A stretch of DNA of 64,000 nucleotides from Micromonospora_I sp040659735 (GCF_040659735.1 NZ_JBFANZ010000002.1:1-64000), one strand, 5' to 3'; positions 25,647 to 35,180 are shown, numbered from the stretch's first letter. Made by a program: numbers and translations. Notes: generated by a model from the sequence alone, not told the origin.

Positions 25647-26435
25647 TCAGGCGACGGCGTTGATCGGCACGTCCTTCGCGGTGGCGGTGACGGACAGCCC
25701 GTCGGGCGTCGCGCGCACCTCCCGCAGATCGAGGCGGAACGGCAGCTTCGGCAGCGGCACGGCGATCGAAATCTGCTGCGCGTACGCGCTGACCAGCGCC
25801 TGCGCGGCGGGGACCTGCGGCAGGCCGTCGGCCGCCAGGTCGCTGAACCGGACCTGCACCCGACCGTCCTTCACGGTGAGGTCGGCCGTGCCGTTCACGG
25901 TGAACTGCTGACCGAGGATCTGCAGCGGCGCGGTCACCGTCAACTTGCCGTTCTTCTCGCCGAGCTTCACGCCCGGCTGCTCGATCAGTTCGGCGACGCT
26001 GTCGTAGGAGATGGTCGCCTTTCCGTCCACGTTCCGCGCGGTCACGTCGCCCTGGCCGCTGCGCAGCGTGTCCAGGGACGCGGTGACGTCGCGCGCGTCC
26101 ACATCGAGGCGCGGCAGCCGCACGCTGTTGCCCGACACCTCGCCGTGCAGGTCGCGCAACACGATGCCGATCGACTCGTAACGACCGTCGACGACCTGGG
26201 TCAGGAACGGGAAACCGCCGACGGTCACCTGCGGGGGCGACGACTGCAGTTGCTGCTTCGCCACCTCCTGCCGTACCTGGTCGGCGACCTTGCGCTCCGC
26301 GAAGTTGGCGGCGACCCGGTCGGCGACGACGAGCAGCCCGCCGAGCACCACCAGAAGAACGATCGCGGTGACGAGAAGCCGGCGTCCCCACCGGCGGCGC
26401 GGCCGGTCCTCGTACGCCGGATAACTCTCTGCCAC
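25647..26435 (-). CDS. lmeA: LmeA-like phospholipid-binding protein (DUF2993)
   Basis: 262-residue DUF2993 protein: basic N-terminus, one membrane helix at about 19-39, then an extracytoplasmic domain made of long amphipathic strands. The mycobacterial member LmeA (Rv0817c) binds phosphatidylinositides and supports mannan elongation of lipomannan. The GTG at 26435 has GAGGAGG a few bases before it. It lies upstream of the Cys-rich leader on the same strand, separated by the leader promoter. Confidence 0.88.
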   Translation of the reverse strand: MAESYPAYEDRPRRRWGRRLLVTAIVLLVVLGGLLVVADRVAANFAERKVADQVRQEVAKQQLQSSPPQVTVGGFPFLTQVVDGRYESIGIVLRDLHGEVSGNSVRLPRLDVDARDVTASLDTLRSGQGDVTARNVDGKATISYDSVAELIEQPGVKLGEKNGKLTVTAPLQILGQQFTVNGTADLTVKDGRVQVRFSDLAADGLPQVPAAQALVSAYAQQISIAVPLPKLPFRLDLREVRATPDGLSVTATAKDVPINAVA

Positions 26436-26523
26436 GCCGCCTCCTCGAAAGTGCCCGTCGCGGTCGTGATCGACCGACCGCTATCCGTCCAGCGCCTGTC
26501 TACCCCGTTTGGCGCTCCGTCAC

Positions 26524-27642
26524 TCAGTTGAGGAACAACACACTGATCGCGTACGCGACCGGGGCCGCCAACGCGAAGCCGCCGAGCGGGCCCTGCATGT
26601 GTCGGGCCACCCACATCGTGGGGGGCTCCCCGGCCATCTGGCGCCCCGCCTCGGCGTACCCGACGGCGAGGTCGGCCAGGACGGCCGTCCCGGCCGCGAC
26701 CAGCCCCACGACCGCGCCGCTGGTGGGAGTGAAGCCCACCAGGTAGATCCCGATGATCGCGCTGGTCAGCGTGCCGACCATCGCGCCGAGCACGACACCG
26801 GCCGCACCACGTGCCACCTGCGGCGCGAGTCGCGGCCACGGCATCACGGCATCGGCCAGCCGGGCGACGACCAGCGCGACGCCGGTGGCGGCGAGCGACA
26901 CGAAGATCGCCTGGGTGCCGACGGGGATGCGGCTCAGCACGATGAGCGTGCCGAAGGAGACCACCCCCACCATGATCAGCAGGGTCGAGCCGAGCGAGTC
27001 GGTGACGCGTGCCCGGTCATGCGGACGGACGAGCTGGCCGATCACCCCCGCCACGAAACCGGCCGCCGCCACGTAGCCCAATGGCGCCAGCGCGGCGACC
27101 TGCGGCATAACCGCGGCCATGTCCGCCGCGCCGGCGACCAGGATGCTGACCCCCGCCACGACGGGAAGGGCCGGCGGACGGATCGCCATCGTCCAGGCGA
27201 GGACGAAGAGCACCTGTACCCCGAAGACCACCACGGCGAACGGGACCCGGGCCGCGCCCGGGCCGGCCGTCTGCGCGCCGAAGATCAAACCGATGCTGAG
27301 CAGGCCCGCGAAGCCGGCGATCGCCACGGAGAGCGGCCGACGGACGGGTGTTGGCTCGACCTCGTCGTCCCGCCCCGCATCCTCGGCCTCGCCACCGGCG
27401 GTCGCCTCCGGCCCCCGATCCCGGCCACGTCGGGTGGCCCGGCCACCGCCGCGCTCCCGCCGCCGCCCGGGCTCCGCACCCCCGTCGGGCTCGTACGCCG
27501 GGTCGGGCGCGGGGCCGCCGTCCTGAGTGGGCACGACGGAGCGGCCGTGCGGCGCGACACCGCGGGGCGGACGGGGCTGCCCCGGACGGGCGCCGTCGGC
27601 CCACGGATCGCGACCGGTTTCGGGAGACGTGGATGGAAACAC
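26524..27642 (-). CDS. polytopic membrane protein with disordered N-terminus, hypothetical
   Basis: 372 residues. The first ~100 are polar, Pro/Gly/Arg-rich and probably disordered in the cytoplasm; the rest has about nine or ten hydrophobic helices (e.g. LSVAIAGFAGLLSIGLIFGA, VPFAVVVFGVQVLFVLAW). No family recognised. The start is uncertain: the GTG at 27642 has no clear ribosome site, and later in-frame starts would still keep the membrane part. Divergent from glnR. Confidence 0.75.
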   Translation of the reverse strand: MFPSTSPETGRDPWADGARPGQPRPPRGVAPHGRSVVPTQDGGPAPDPAYEPDGGAEPGRRRERGGGRATRRGRDRGPEATAGGEAEDAGRDDEVEPTPVRRPLSVAIAGFAGLLSIGLIFGAQTAGPGAARVPFAVVVFGVQVLFVLAWTMAIRPPALPVVAGVSILVAGAADMAAVMPQVAALAPLGYVAAAGFVAGVIGQLVRPHDRARVTDSLGSTLLIMVGVVSFGTLIVLSRIPVGTQAIFVSLAATGVALVVARLADAVMPWPRLAPQVARGAAGVVLGAMVGTLTSAIIGIYLVGFTPTSGAVVGLVAAGTAVLADLAVGYAEAGRQMAGEPPTMWVARHMQGPLGGFALAAPVAYAISVLFLN

Positions 27643-27900
27643 GGGACCGATCGTGCCAGACCAGCCCCGCTCCGCGCCTGCCGCGGAGCGGTCGATCTCC
27701 GTGCGGCCCGCCGTTATCGGCGGTCATCGGCCCCGAACGGGCAGCACCAGGACGCGATGGACCGGAGATCCGATAAGCTGGGGGCCTTACCGCCCGCCAG
27801 CGAAGCCGGGATGACGCATTCCCCGCGGTAGTCCGGCTGACCGCCGAGCTACCGCCGGTCGCAGCGCGGCACCGTCGCGTCGCGAGGACGGAGGTGATGT

Positions 27901-28614
27901 GTGGAGATCCTGCTGCTGGTGACGGCGCGCCCTGGGGAACCCTCTGCCGTGTTGCCCGCCCTTGACCTGCTCCCGCACTCGGTGCGGACCGCGCCGCGGG
28001 ACGTGCGCACCCTCGTCTCCGGGCCGAGCCCCGATGTCGTCCTGGTCGACGCCCGCTCGGAGCTCTCCGAGGCGCGCGCCACGTGCCGGATGCTGCACGC
28101 CACCGGGCTGGGCGTCCCGCTCCTCGCGATCGTCACGGAGGCCGGGCTGATCGCGCTCAACGCCGACTGGGGCGTGGACGACGTGATCCTCGCGAGCGGC
28201 GGCCCGGCCGAGGTCGAGGCCCGGCTGCGGTTGGCCGTCGGACGGCTCAACAGCGCCGGCGCGGGCGCGGGTGGCCTGATCCGCGGCGGCGAGCTGACGA
28301 TCGACCCGGACACGTACGCGGCGAAGCTGAAGGGGCGTCCGCTCGACCTCACCTACAAGGAGTTCGAGCTGCTCAAGTTCCTGGCGCAGCACCCGGGTCG
28401 GGTCTTCACCCGCGATCAGTTGCTGCGCGAGGTGTGGGGCTACGACTACTTCGGCGGCACGCGCACCGTGGACGTGCATGTACGTCGCCTCCGGGCGAAG
28501 CTGGGCTCCGAATACGAGTCCATGATCGGAACGGTCCGGCAGGTCGGCTACAAGTTCGTGGTCCCGCCGAGCCGGCCACTTCCCGACGCGGAGCCGGCGG
28601 CCCTCCCGGTCTGA
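27901..28614 (+). CDS. glnR: GlnR-like OmpR-family regulator
   Basis: 237-residue orphan response regulator. The receiver-like domain (1-120) keeps the Asp50 of VVLVDARSEL that is conserved in GlnR but not phosphorylated by a known kinase; residues 128-224 are the winged helix (LTYKEFELLKFLAQHPG, VHVRRLRAKLG, GTVRQVGYKFV). GlnR controls nitrogen assimilation genes and, in some actinomycetes, sugar uptake and phosphate crosstalk. The order glnR, mshD, pst matches Rv0818-Rv0820. The GTG at 27901 has GGAGGTGAT upstream; TAAGCT at 27774-27779 is a possible -10, giving a leader of roughly 115 bases. Confidence 0.92.
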   Translation: MEILLLVTARPGEPSAVLPALDLLPHSVRTAPRDVRTLVSGPSPDVVLVDARSELSEARATCRMLHATGLGVPLLAIVTEAGLIALNADWGVDDVILASGGPAEVEARLRLAVGRLNSAGAGAGGLIRGGELTIDPDTYAAKLKGRPLDLTYKEFELLKFLAQHPGRVFTRDQLLREVWGYDYFGGTRTVDVHVRRLRAKLGSEYESMIGTVRQVGYKFVVPPSRPLPDAEPAALPV

Positions 28615-28626
28615 CCGATGCCCGTC

Positions 28627-28688
28627 GAAGCGCCGCCCGGGACACGCCGGGCGGCGCTTCGCAACGTCGGCGAGTCAACTCGCTTTTT
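28627..28688 (+). terminator. terminator of glnR
   Basis: GAAGCGCCGCCCGG (28627-28640) pairs perfectly over 14 bases with 28647-28660 around a 6-base loop; a T run (28683-28688) follows 22 bases later. Confidence 0.85.
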
Positions 28689-28833
28689 TGGCTAATAACA
28701 TGAAACGCCCGTTTCGCGAAATTAATCGTCTTTAACCTTGTCGGCGTGCACCCGAACCAGCAGTTGGCCGCAGTATCGATAACCCGCACGAATTGCACAT
28801 CGGGCAGTTCCGCGTCGAGCCGGGATTCGTGAC

Positions 28834-29697
28834 ATGACTTCCGCGCACAACGCTCGCATTCTGATGATTGCCGTCCTCGCCGCGATCACCATCATGGCCA
28901 GCGCCTACACGTGGAAATCGGGCAGCGTCTCCAATTCCCGCAAACATCCGCTCGCCTGGTCATTCCCCTCGCAGGCCGCCGCCGTGCCGCCCGGAATTCC
29001 GCGCGCACCGGGAACCCAACCGGATCGCGCCCGCCCGCCAGGGGCCGGGAAACTGCCGCTCGGCCCGGGCACGGACGGGCCGTTCGGATCGCGGCGGACC
29101 ACCGGCGGACCGACCGTCGCCCTCACCTTCGACGACGGACCGGACCCCCGCTACACCCCGCAAATGCTGGCACTGCTCCGGCGCTACCAGATCAAGGCGA
29201 CGTTCTGCATGATCGGCGCGAACGCGCAGGCCTATCCGAGCCTGGTGCGGCAGATCGCGGCGGAGGGGCACACGCTCTGCAACCACTCGTGGAGTCACGA
29301 TCTGACTCTCGGGTCGCGCTCGCAAACCGAGATCCAGACCGACCTCGCCCGCACCTCCGCCGCGATCCGGGCGGCGGCGCCCGGCTTCCCCGTCTCCTAC
29401 TACCGGCAGCCCGGCGGTAACTGGACCGCCGCCGTGGTGGCCGAGGCCCACAATCTCGGGATGACGTCGCTGGACTGGGCGGTCGATCCACGGGACTGGG
29501 AAAAGCCGGTCGCGGCGAACATCGCGGCGCTGGTGACGACGGAAACGGCCTCGGGATCCATCGTGCTGATGCACGACGGCGGCGGCGTCCGGACCGAGAC
29601 CGTCACGGCTCTGCACGTGATCCTCCCCGACCTCACCCAGCGTTTCCAGCTCGGCGCGCTACCCCCCGGCACGGATTCCCCGCAGCAGCACAACTAG
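28834..29697 (+). CDS. polysaccharide deacetylase (NodB domain), membrane-anchored
   Basis: 287-residue carbohydrate esterase 4 enzyme acting outside the membrane on peptidoglycan or another N-acetylated glycan. Residues 8-26 form a signal anchor, then a Pro-rich linker. NodB motifs: TFDDGPDP (Asp100, Asp101), HSWSH (His151 and His155, metal ligands), RQPGG (190s), DWAVDPRDW and LMHDGG (His247). Catalytic residues are intact. The ATG at 28834 has only a weak GGGA site. The upstream 140 bases are unusually AT-rich and probably hold the promoter. Confidence 0.9.
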   Translation: MTSAHNARILMIAVLAAITIMASAYTWKSGSVSNSRKHPLAWSFPSQAAAVPPGIPRAPGTQPDRARPPGAGKLPLGPGTDGPFGSRRTTGGPTVALTFDDGPDPRYTPQMLALLRRYQIKATFCMIGANAQAYPSLVRQIAAEGHTLCNHSWSHDLTLGSRSQTEIQTDLARTSAAIRAAAPGFPVSYYRQPGGNWTAAVVAEAHNLGMTSLDWAVDPRDWEKPVAANIAALVTTETASGSIVLMHDGGGVRTETVTALHVILPDLTQRFQLGALPPGTDSPQQHN

Positions 29698-29757
29698 GGC
29701 GTGTTTCATAAGACCGTGCCCACCGCGCCACCGATGATCACGGGATAACGTGACGGG

Positions 29758-30699
29758 GTGACCAGCGCAGGATCTCCGGCCCTTCCCGCCGTCGAACGCA
29801 CCGACCGGCTCCGCCCGTCCGATGTGCGCGACGTGCTGGCGCTGGCCCGGACGGCTGGTGACGCCGACGGCAGCGACCCGCTCTCCGAGCCCGTCCTGCT
29901 CCACATCGGGCGCGACGGCGGGTCGCCGGCGGTGCATCTGATGCTGCGCGATCCGGACGGCGCGCTCGTGGGGTACGCCCACGTCGATCTCGCGGATGAG
30001 GTCGAGGGGCCCTGGGCGGAGCTGCTGGTGCATCCGCTGCGCCGTCGGCGCGGTCTCGGGCGGCAGCTCGTCACGGCGGCGATGGCCGCCGCGGCCCGCA
30101 CGGACGCCACCGGGCGACTTCGGGTCTGGGCGCACGGCGACCATCCGGCCGCCGGGGCGCTGGCGTTGGACCTGGGCTTCGAGCGGGCCCGGGTGCTGTT
30201 GCAGATGCGCCGCTCGCTCCTCGCCCCGCTGCCCGAGCCACGACTTTCCGGCGACGTCTCGCTACGCGCGTTCCGATCCGGCGCGGACGACGCGGCCTGG
30301 CTCGAGGTGAACGCCCGGGCCTTCGCGACCCACCCGGAGCAGGGCCGGTGGACCGTGGACGACCTGCGCGTGCGGATGGCCGAGCCGTGGTTCGATCCGG
30401 CCGGTTTCCTGCTCGCCGTCGACGGCTCGACGGGGCGGCTGCTCGGCTTCCACTGGACGAAGGTGCACCACGACCAGGGGGAACCGATCGGCGAGGTCTA
30501 CGTGCTGGGGGTCGACCCGGACGCGCACGGCCTCGGGTTGGGCACCGCGCTGACGATCGCCGGGCTGCGTCACCTGCACGGCCGCGGGATCGGGCAGGCC
30601 ATGCTCTACGTCGACGAGTCGAACGCCGCCGCGGTCGCGCTGTACACGCGGTTGGGCTTCGCCCGCTGGGCCGTCGACGTCAATTACCGACGGGGCTGA
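29758..30699 (+). CDS. mshD: mycothiol synthase MshD
   Basis: 313-residue acetyltransferase for the last step of mycothiol synthesis, acetyl-CoA plus Cys-GlcN-Ins to mycothiol. Two GNAT domains in tandem: the first has RRRGLGRQLV, the second, active one has GVDPDAHGLGLGTALT and ends in YTRLGFARWAVDV. The GTG at 29758 follows TAACGT (29746-29751) by six bases, so the mRNA is probably leaderless. Its presence shows the organism makes mycothiol, agreeing with the mycothiol-dependent isomerase at 1241. Confidence 0.95.
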   Translation: MTSAGSPALPAVERTDRLRPSDVRDVLALARTAGDADGSDPLSEPVLLHIGRDGGSPAVHLMLRDPDGALVGYAHVDLADEVEGPWAELLVHPLRRRRGLGRQLVTAAMAAAARTDATGRLRVWAHGDHPAAGALALDLGFERARVLLQMRRSLLAPLPEPRLSGDVSLRAFRSGADDAAWLEVNARAFATHPEQGRWTVDDLRVRMAEPWFDPAGFLLAVDGSTGRLLGFHWTKVHHDQGEPIGEVYVLGVDPDAHGLGLGTALTIAGLRHLHGRGIGQAMLYVDESNAAAVALYTRLGFARWAVDVNYRRG

Positions 30700-30828
30700 C
30701 TGCCGGCATCAGCGTGACGAAGGGGCGCATTCGACACGCGGATGATACGGACAAATACTCCTCCCGCCCCGCAGTTCACCGAACGGACAACTCGCCCTGG
30801 GCCCGCCGCCACCTGAGTGGTCTCACCT

Positions 30829-30850
30829 GTTCATCCCCCGTTCACTTCTG
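30829..30850 (+). promoter_or_regulatory. PHO box upstream of pstS
   Basis: Two 11-base direct repeats, GTTCATCCCCC and GTTCACTTCTG, match the PhoP-binding unit of actinomycetes (GTTCACC-type). A further GTTCACC is at 30774-30780. They precede the pst operon by about 110 bases. Confidence 0.85.
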
Positions 30851-30958
30851 ACCGGCGAACCGGCTACCTCACCCTTCTAACTTGCGTAGTAGCTGGTCAC
30901 TGGCCGGCTCCCGGGGCCTCGACCCCGGCGCTCCGCTTATGTGAAGGGAAACCCTCAG

Positions 30959-32065
30959 GTGAAGCTCCAGCGGCACGGCATCCTTGCCGGCATCGCCCTG
31001 ACCGCGGTCGTCGCGCTCAGTGCGTGCGGCTCGGACAACAATGCGCCCAGCGGGACTTCCAGCTCCGCTTCCGGGTCAGCCGCCGCCAACTGCGCCACCG
31101 GCACCCTCAACGCGCAGGGGTCCTCCGCGCAGAAGAACGCCATGGCTGAGTGGATCAAGGCCTACCAGCAGCAGTGCTCCGGCGTGACCATCAACTACGA
31201 GCCCAGCGGCTCGGGCGCCGGCATCCAGGCGTTCATCGCCGGCACCGCCGACTTCGCCGGCTCGGACTCCGCCCTCAAGGACGACGAGCAGCCGAAGGCC
31301 GACGCGAAGTGCGTCGGCGGCAAGGCGATCCACCTGCCGATGGTGATCGGCCCGATCGCGGTCGTCTACAACGTCCCCGGCGTGGACAACCTGCAGCTCA
31401 AGCCCGCGACGATCGCGCAGATCTTCGCCGGCAAGGTCACCAAGTGGGACGACGCCGCGATCAAGGCCGACAACCCGAGCGCGAAACTGCCGGCCACCCC
31501 GATCCAGGCCGTGCACCGCTCCGACGAGTCGGGCACGACCGACAACTTCACGAACTTCCTGACCAAGACCGCCGAGAAGGACTGGACCTTCGGCAAGTCG
31601 AAGGCCTGGAAGGCCCCCGGAGGCTCGGGTGCCAAGGGTTCCGACGGCGTCGCGAGCGCGGTCAAGCAGGCCAACGGCGCGATCGGTTACGTCGAGATGT
31701 CCTTCGCCGACAACTCTGGTCTCAACTCGGCCAAGGTCGGCAACGGTGCGGGCGAGTTTGTCGAGCTGACCCCCGAGTCGGCCGGTAAGACCATCGCCGG
31801 CGCCACGGTCACCGGCGAGGGCGACGACCTCAAGATGTCGGTCGACTACAGCACCAAGGAGGCCGGGGCGTACCCGATCGTCCTGGTGACGTACGAGATC
31901 GTCTGCGGCAAAGGGCTGGCGGCGGACAAGCTCCCGCTGGTCAAGGGCTTCCTGGGGTACGCGGCGAGCACCGACGGCCAGTCGACCCTGACGGAACTGG
32001 GCTACGCGCCGCTGCCCGATTCGGTCCGCGCCAAGGTCGAGACCGCGGTCAAGAACCTTTCCTGA
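30959..32065 (+). CDS. pstS: phosphate-binding lipoprotein PstS
   Basis: 368-residue high-affinity phosphate-binding lipoprotein of the Pst ABC transporter. Signal with lipobox ALSAC (Cys23), a Ser-rich linker, then the PstS fold; phosphate-binding residues are visible in GSGAGIQAF and SDESGTTDNF. The GTG at 30959 has AAGGGA nine bases upstream; an in-frame GTG 18 bases earlier is less likely. Induced by PhoP through the PHO box upstream, with pstC, pstA and pstB downstream. Confidence 0.95.
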   Translation: MKLQRHGILAGIALTAVVALSACGSDNNAPSGTSSSASGSAAANCATGTLNAQGSSAQKNAMAEWIKAYQQQCSGVTINYEPSGSGAGIQAFIAGTADFAGSDSALKDDEQPKADAKCVGGKAIHLPMVIGPIAVVYNVPGVDNLQLKPATIAQIFAGKVTKWDDAAIKADNPSAKLPATPIQAVHRSDESGTTDNFTNFLTKTAEKDWTFGKSKAWKAPGGSGAKGSDGVASAVKQANGAIGYVEMSFADNSGLNSAKVGNGAGEFVELTPESAGKTIAGATVTGEGDDLKMSVDYSTKEAGAYPIVLVTYEIVCGKGLAADKLPLVKGFLGYAASTDGQSTLTELGYAPLPDSVRAKVETAVKNLS

Positions 32066-32106
32066 CCGAGATCACTTATCCCCTCGAGACGACAGCGAGC
32101 GAGCAG

Positions 32107-33207
32107 ATGGGCGAATCGCCTTCCCGCTCGGCCGACGCCAGCACCGGCGGGTCGCGCGTGACCACCAGTCACGCCCGGCCCGCCGGTGCCGTGGCGCCCA
32201 CCGAGACCCTGACCGACATTCCATCCCCGACCGGGCCGCAGTTCGGCCCGGGCAGCGGCATGGGCGGCGGCGGTGGACTGCCCCGCCGCCGGGCCTTCGG
32301 CGCCGAGCCCGCGTTCCGTGCCGTCACCCTCGCGGCCGGCGCGACGATCCTGATCATCATCGTCGCCATCGCGATCTTCCTGATCGCCAAGGCCGCACCC
32401 GCGCTGCGCGCCAACACGGCCAACTTCTTCACCGCGAAGGAGTGGTTCCCCAACGAGGGACGGTTCGGCATCGCCGCGCTGGCCTTCGGCACCGTGCTCA
32501 CCGCGGTCATCGCACTGGCCGCCGCGGTGCCGGTGGCGCTGGGGATCGCGCTCTACCTCTCGCACTACGCGCCCCGGCGCGTCGCCACGACGCTGGGCTT
32601 CCTCATCGATCTGCTCGCCGCCGTGCCCAGCGTGGTGTTCGGCCTGTGGGGCCGGGAGGTCTTCATCCACCCCGTGGACGACTTCGCGGCGTGGCTCAAC
32701 AGATACTTCGGCTGGATTCCGATCTTCGGCAGCGAGGGCCCGTACGGCCGCTCCGTCATGCTCGGTTCGCTGGTGCTGGCGATCATGGTGCTGCCGATCG
32801 TCACCTCGCTCTCCCGCGAGGTCTTCACCCAGACGCCGAAGGCCAACGAGGAGGCCGCCCTCGCGCTGGGAGCCACAAAGTGGGAGATGATCCGCACAGC
32901 GGTGCTCCCGTACGGTCGGCCCGGCATCGTCGCCGCCGTCATGCTCGGCCTCGGTCGGGCGCTCGGCGAGACCATCGCACTCGCGATGACCCTCGGCGCC
33001 ACCTTCGGCATCTCGTTCAACCTGATCCAGAGCGGCGGCAACTCGATCGCGGCGAACATCGCGAACGGGTTCGGTGAGGCGAGTGACCTCGGCCGCGGCG
33101 CCCTCATCGCCTCCGGCCTGGTTCTCTTCGCGATCACCCTCGTGGTCAACATGACCGCGCGGGCGATCATCTACCGCCGTCGCGAGTTCACGGAGGTAGC
33201 CGCATGA
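32107..33207 (+). CDS. pstC: phosphate ABC transporter permease PstC
   Basis: 366-residue inner-membrane permease with a long polar N-terminus (about 70 residues, Gly- and Pro-rich) before six predicted helices. The EAA loop reads ANEEAALALGATKWEMIRTA. Forms the channel with PstA. The start is uncertain: ATG at 32107 or GTG at 32158 both fall in the disordered region. Overlaps pstA by ATGA. Confidence 0.94.
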   Translation: MGESPSRSADASTGGSRVTTSHARPAGAVAPTETLTDIPSPTGPQFGPGSGMGGGGGLPRRRAFGAEPAFRAVTLAAGATILIIIVAIAIFLIAKAAPALRANTANFFTAKEWFPNEGRFGIAALAFGTVLTAVIALAAAVPVALGIALYLSHYAPRRVATTLGFLIDLLAAVPSVVFGLWGREVFIHPVDDFAAWLNRYFGWIPIFGSEGPYGRSVMLGSLVLAIMVLPIVTSLSREVFTQTPKANEEAALALGATKWEMIRTAVLPYGRPGIVAAVMLGLGRALGETIALAMTLGATFGISFNLIQSGGNSIAANIANGFGEASDLGRGALIASGLVLFAITLVVNMTARAIIYRRREFTEVAA

Positions 33208-34274
33208 CCGCCCCGGCCCTGTCCCCCACCGCGACCGCGCTGCGCGGCCGGCGGCTCCCGAAGTGGGCGCCGCTCGGCATCGCCGCGCTCGCCCTGGCAC
33301 TGTCAGCCGCGATCGTCTACGGCGCCGCGATCGGCGGTTGGGTGCTCATCCTGGCCCTGGGGACGCTGCTCTACCTCGCTGGGCTCCACGGCGCGGCGAC
33401 GGTGGTCGAGGGCCGCCGTTCGGCCCGCAACCGCACCTGGAGCGCGCTGATCCACTCCGCGTTCATCCTCGCCGTACTCCCGCTCGGCTCGGTCGTCTGG
33501 ACGCTGGTCTCCAAGGGAGCCGAACGGCTCGACGCCAACTTCTTCGGCACCTCGATGAACAACATCGGCCCGCGGGACCCCATGGGTGGCGCGTACCACG
33601 CCATCCTCGGGACGCTGGAACAGGTCGGCATCGCCGCCGTGATCAGCGTGCCGCTCGGCATCCTCGGCGCCATCTACATCGTCGAGTACGGTCGCGGGCG
33701 CTTCGCCAACACCATCCGCTTCTTCGTCGACGTGATGACCGGCGTGCCGTCGATCGTGGCGGGCCTGTTCATCCTCGCCTTCTGGGTGCTCATCGTCTCG
33801 CCGATCTTCAACAACGGCCGTCCGGGCTACTCCGGCTTCGCCGCGGCGCTCGCGCTGAGTGTGCTGATGTTGCCGACCGTCGTGCGCTCCACCGAGGAGA
33901 TGCTGCGGCTGGTCCCCGCGCCGCTGCGCGAGGGGGCGTACGCGTTGGGCGTGCCGAAGTGGAAGACGATCCTGCGGATCGTGCTGCCGACCGCGCTGCC
34001 CGGCATCGTCACCGGCGTCATGCTCTCCATCGCCCGCGCCGCCGGCGAGACCGCGCCCGTCCTCCTCGTGGCGGGCGGCACCGCGGCGATCAACTTCAAC
34101 CCGTTCGAGAACAACCAGTCCTCGCTTTCCCTCTTCGTCTACAGCCAGGCCACGGACTCGTCGAAGTACGCGCCGGACCGGGCATGGACAGCGGCGCTCA
34201 CCCTCGTGGCGCTCGTGCTGGTCCTCACCATCGCGGCGAAACTGCTCGCCCGTCGCAACCGGCTCGGCCGATGA
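33204..34274 (+). CDS. pstA: phosphate ABC transporter permease PstA
   Basis: 356-residue permease with six to eight predicted helices and the EAA loop LREGAYALGVPKWKTILRIV. Two extra hydrophobic segments precede the core, as in other actinobacterial PstA proteins. Starts in the pstC stop (ATGA). Confidence 0.94.
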   Translation: MTAPALSPTATALRGRRLPKWAPLGIAALALALSAAIVYGAAIGGWVLILALGTLLYLAGLHGAATVVEGRRSARNRTWSALIHSAFILAVLPLGSVVWTLVSKGAERLDANFFGTSMNNIGPRDPMGGAYHAILGTLEQVGIAAVISVPLGILGAIYIVEYGRGRFANTIRFFVDVMTGVPSIVAGLFILAFWVLIVSPIFNNGRPGYSGFAAALALSVLMLPTVVRSTEEMLRLVPAPLREGAYALGVPKWKTILRIVLPTALPGIVTGVMLSIARAAGETAPVLLVAGGTAAINFNPFENNQSSLSLFVYSQATDSSKYAPDRAWTAALTLVALVLVLTIAAKLLARRNRLGR

Positions 34275-34294
34275 ACCCCGGAGGAACGATCACC

Positions 34295-35071
34295 ATGGCA
34301 AAGCGCATCGAGGCGGTGGGCGTCACCGCTTACTACGGGGCCTTCAAGGCCATCGAGGACATCAGCCTGACCGTCGAGCCGAAGACCGTCACCGCCCTCA
34401 TCGGCCCCTCCGGATGCGGGAAGTCCACCTTCCTGCGCTCGATCAACCGGATGCACGAGGTGCTGCCGGGGGCGCGGGTCGACGGCAAGCTGACCATCGA
34501 CGACCAGGACATCTACGACTCGAACGTCGATGTCACGGCGGTACGCCGGACGATCGGCATGGTCTTCCAGCGTCCCAACCCGTTCCCCACCATGTCCATC
34601 TTCGACAACGTGGTGGCCGGGCTGCGCCTCAACGGCGTGCGCAAGAAGTCGGTCCTGCAGGACGCGGCCGAGAAGGCGCTCACGTCGGCGAACCTCTGGG
34701 ACGAGGTCAAGGACCGGCTCGGCAAGCCGGGCGCCGGGCTCTCCGGCGGTCAGCAGCAGCGGCTCTGCATCGCCCGCACAATCGCGGTGGAGCCGCAGGT
34801 GGTCCTGATGGACGAGCCCTGCTCGGCGCTCGACCCGATCTCCACGCTGGCGATCGAGGACCTGATGTTCAAGCTCAAGGACCGCTACACGATCATCATC
34901 GTGACGCACAACATGCAGCAGGCCGCGCGGGTCTCGGACCGCACCGCCTTCTTCTCCATCGAGCGCACCGGCGACCCGGGCCGGCTCGTCGAGTACGACT
35001 ACACCCAGAAGATCTTCAGCAACCCCAGCATGAAGAAGACCGAGGACTACATCACGGGACGCTTCGGCTGA
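34295..35071 (+). CDS. pstB: phosphate ABC transporter ATPase PstB
   Basis: 258-residue ATPase that powers phosphate import. Walker A GPSGCGKS at 38-45, signature LSGGQQQR, Walker B VVLMDEPCSALDP and the switch His in VTHNMQQ are all intact; the Q-loop segment MVFQRPNPFP is typical of PstB. The ATG at 34295 has GGAGGA nine bases upstream; an earlier in-frame ATG overlapping pstA lacks a ribosome site. Confidence 0.96.
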   Translation: MAKRIEAVGVTAYYGAFKAIEDISLTVEPKTVTALIGPSGCGKSTFLRSINRMHEVLPGARVDGKLTIDDQDIYDSNVDVTAVRRTIGMVFQRPNPFPTMSIFDNVVAGLRLNGVRKKSVLQDAAEKALTSANLWDEVKDRLGKPGAGLSGGQQQRLCIARTIAVEPQVVLMDEPCSALDPISTLAIEDLMFKLKDRYTIIIVTHNMQQAARVSDRTAFFSIERTGDPGRLVEYDYTQKIFSNPSMKKTEDYITGRFG

Positions 35072-35112
35072 CCGGCGCTGCGCCGCCACCGCCTCGCTCG
35101 ATCAAGGGATCC

Positions 35113-35180
35113 CCGGTCGATCAAGGACGTATGCACACAATCGGAGATCAATCCGTGCGCATACCTCCTTGATCGACGGG
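35113..35180. repeat. 25-base inverted repeat (GATCAAGGA type) after pstB
   Basis: The arm 35113-35137 pairs with 35156-35180 with three mismatches; both carry the GATCAAGGA core. It lies between convergent pstB and the Nudix gene and could end transcription from both sides. A GATCAAGGAG copy also occurs at 37171 beside another hairpin. Confidence 0.7.

Noticed and set aside
26509..27831. 440-codon plus-strand frame opposite the hypothetical membrane protein
   Set aside because: Arg/Gly/His-rich with no hydrophobic or domain pattern, while the other strand shows clear membrane helices.
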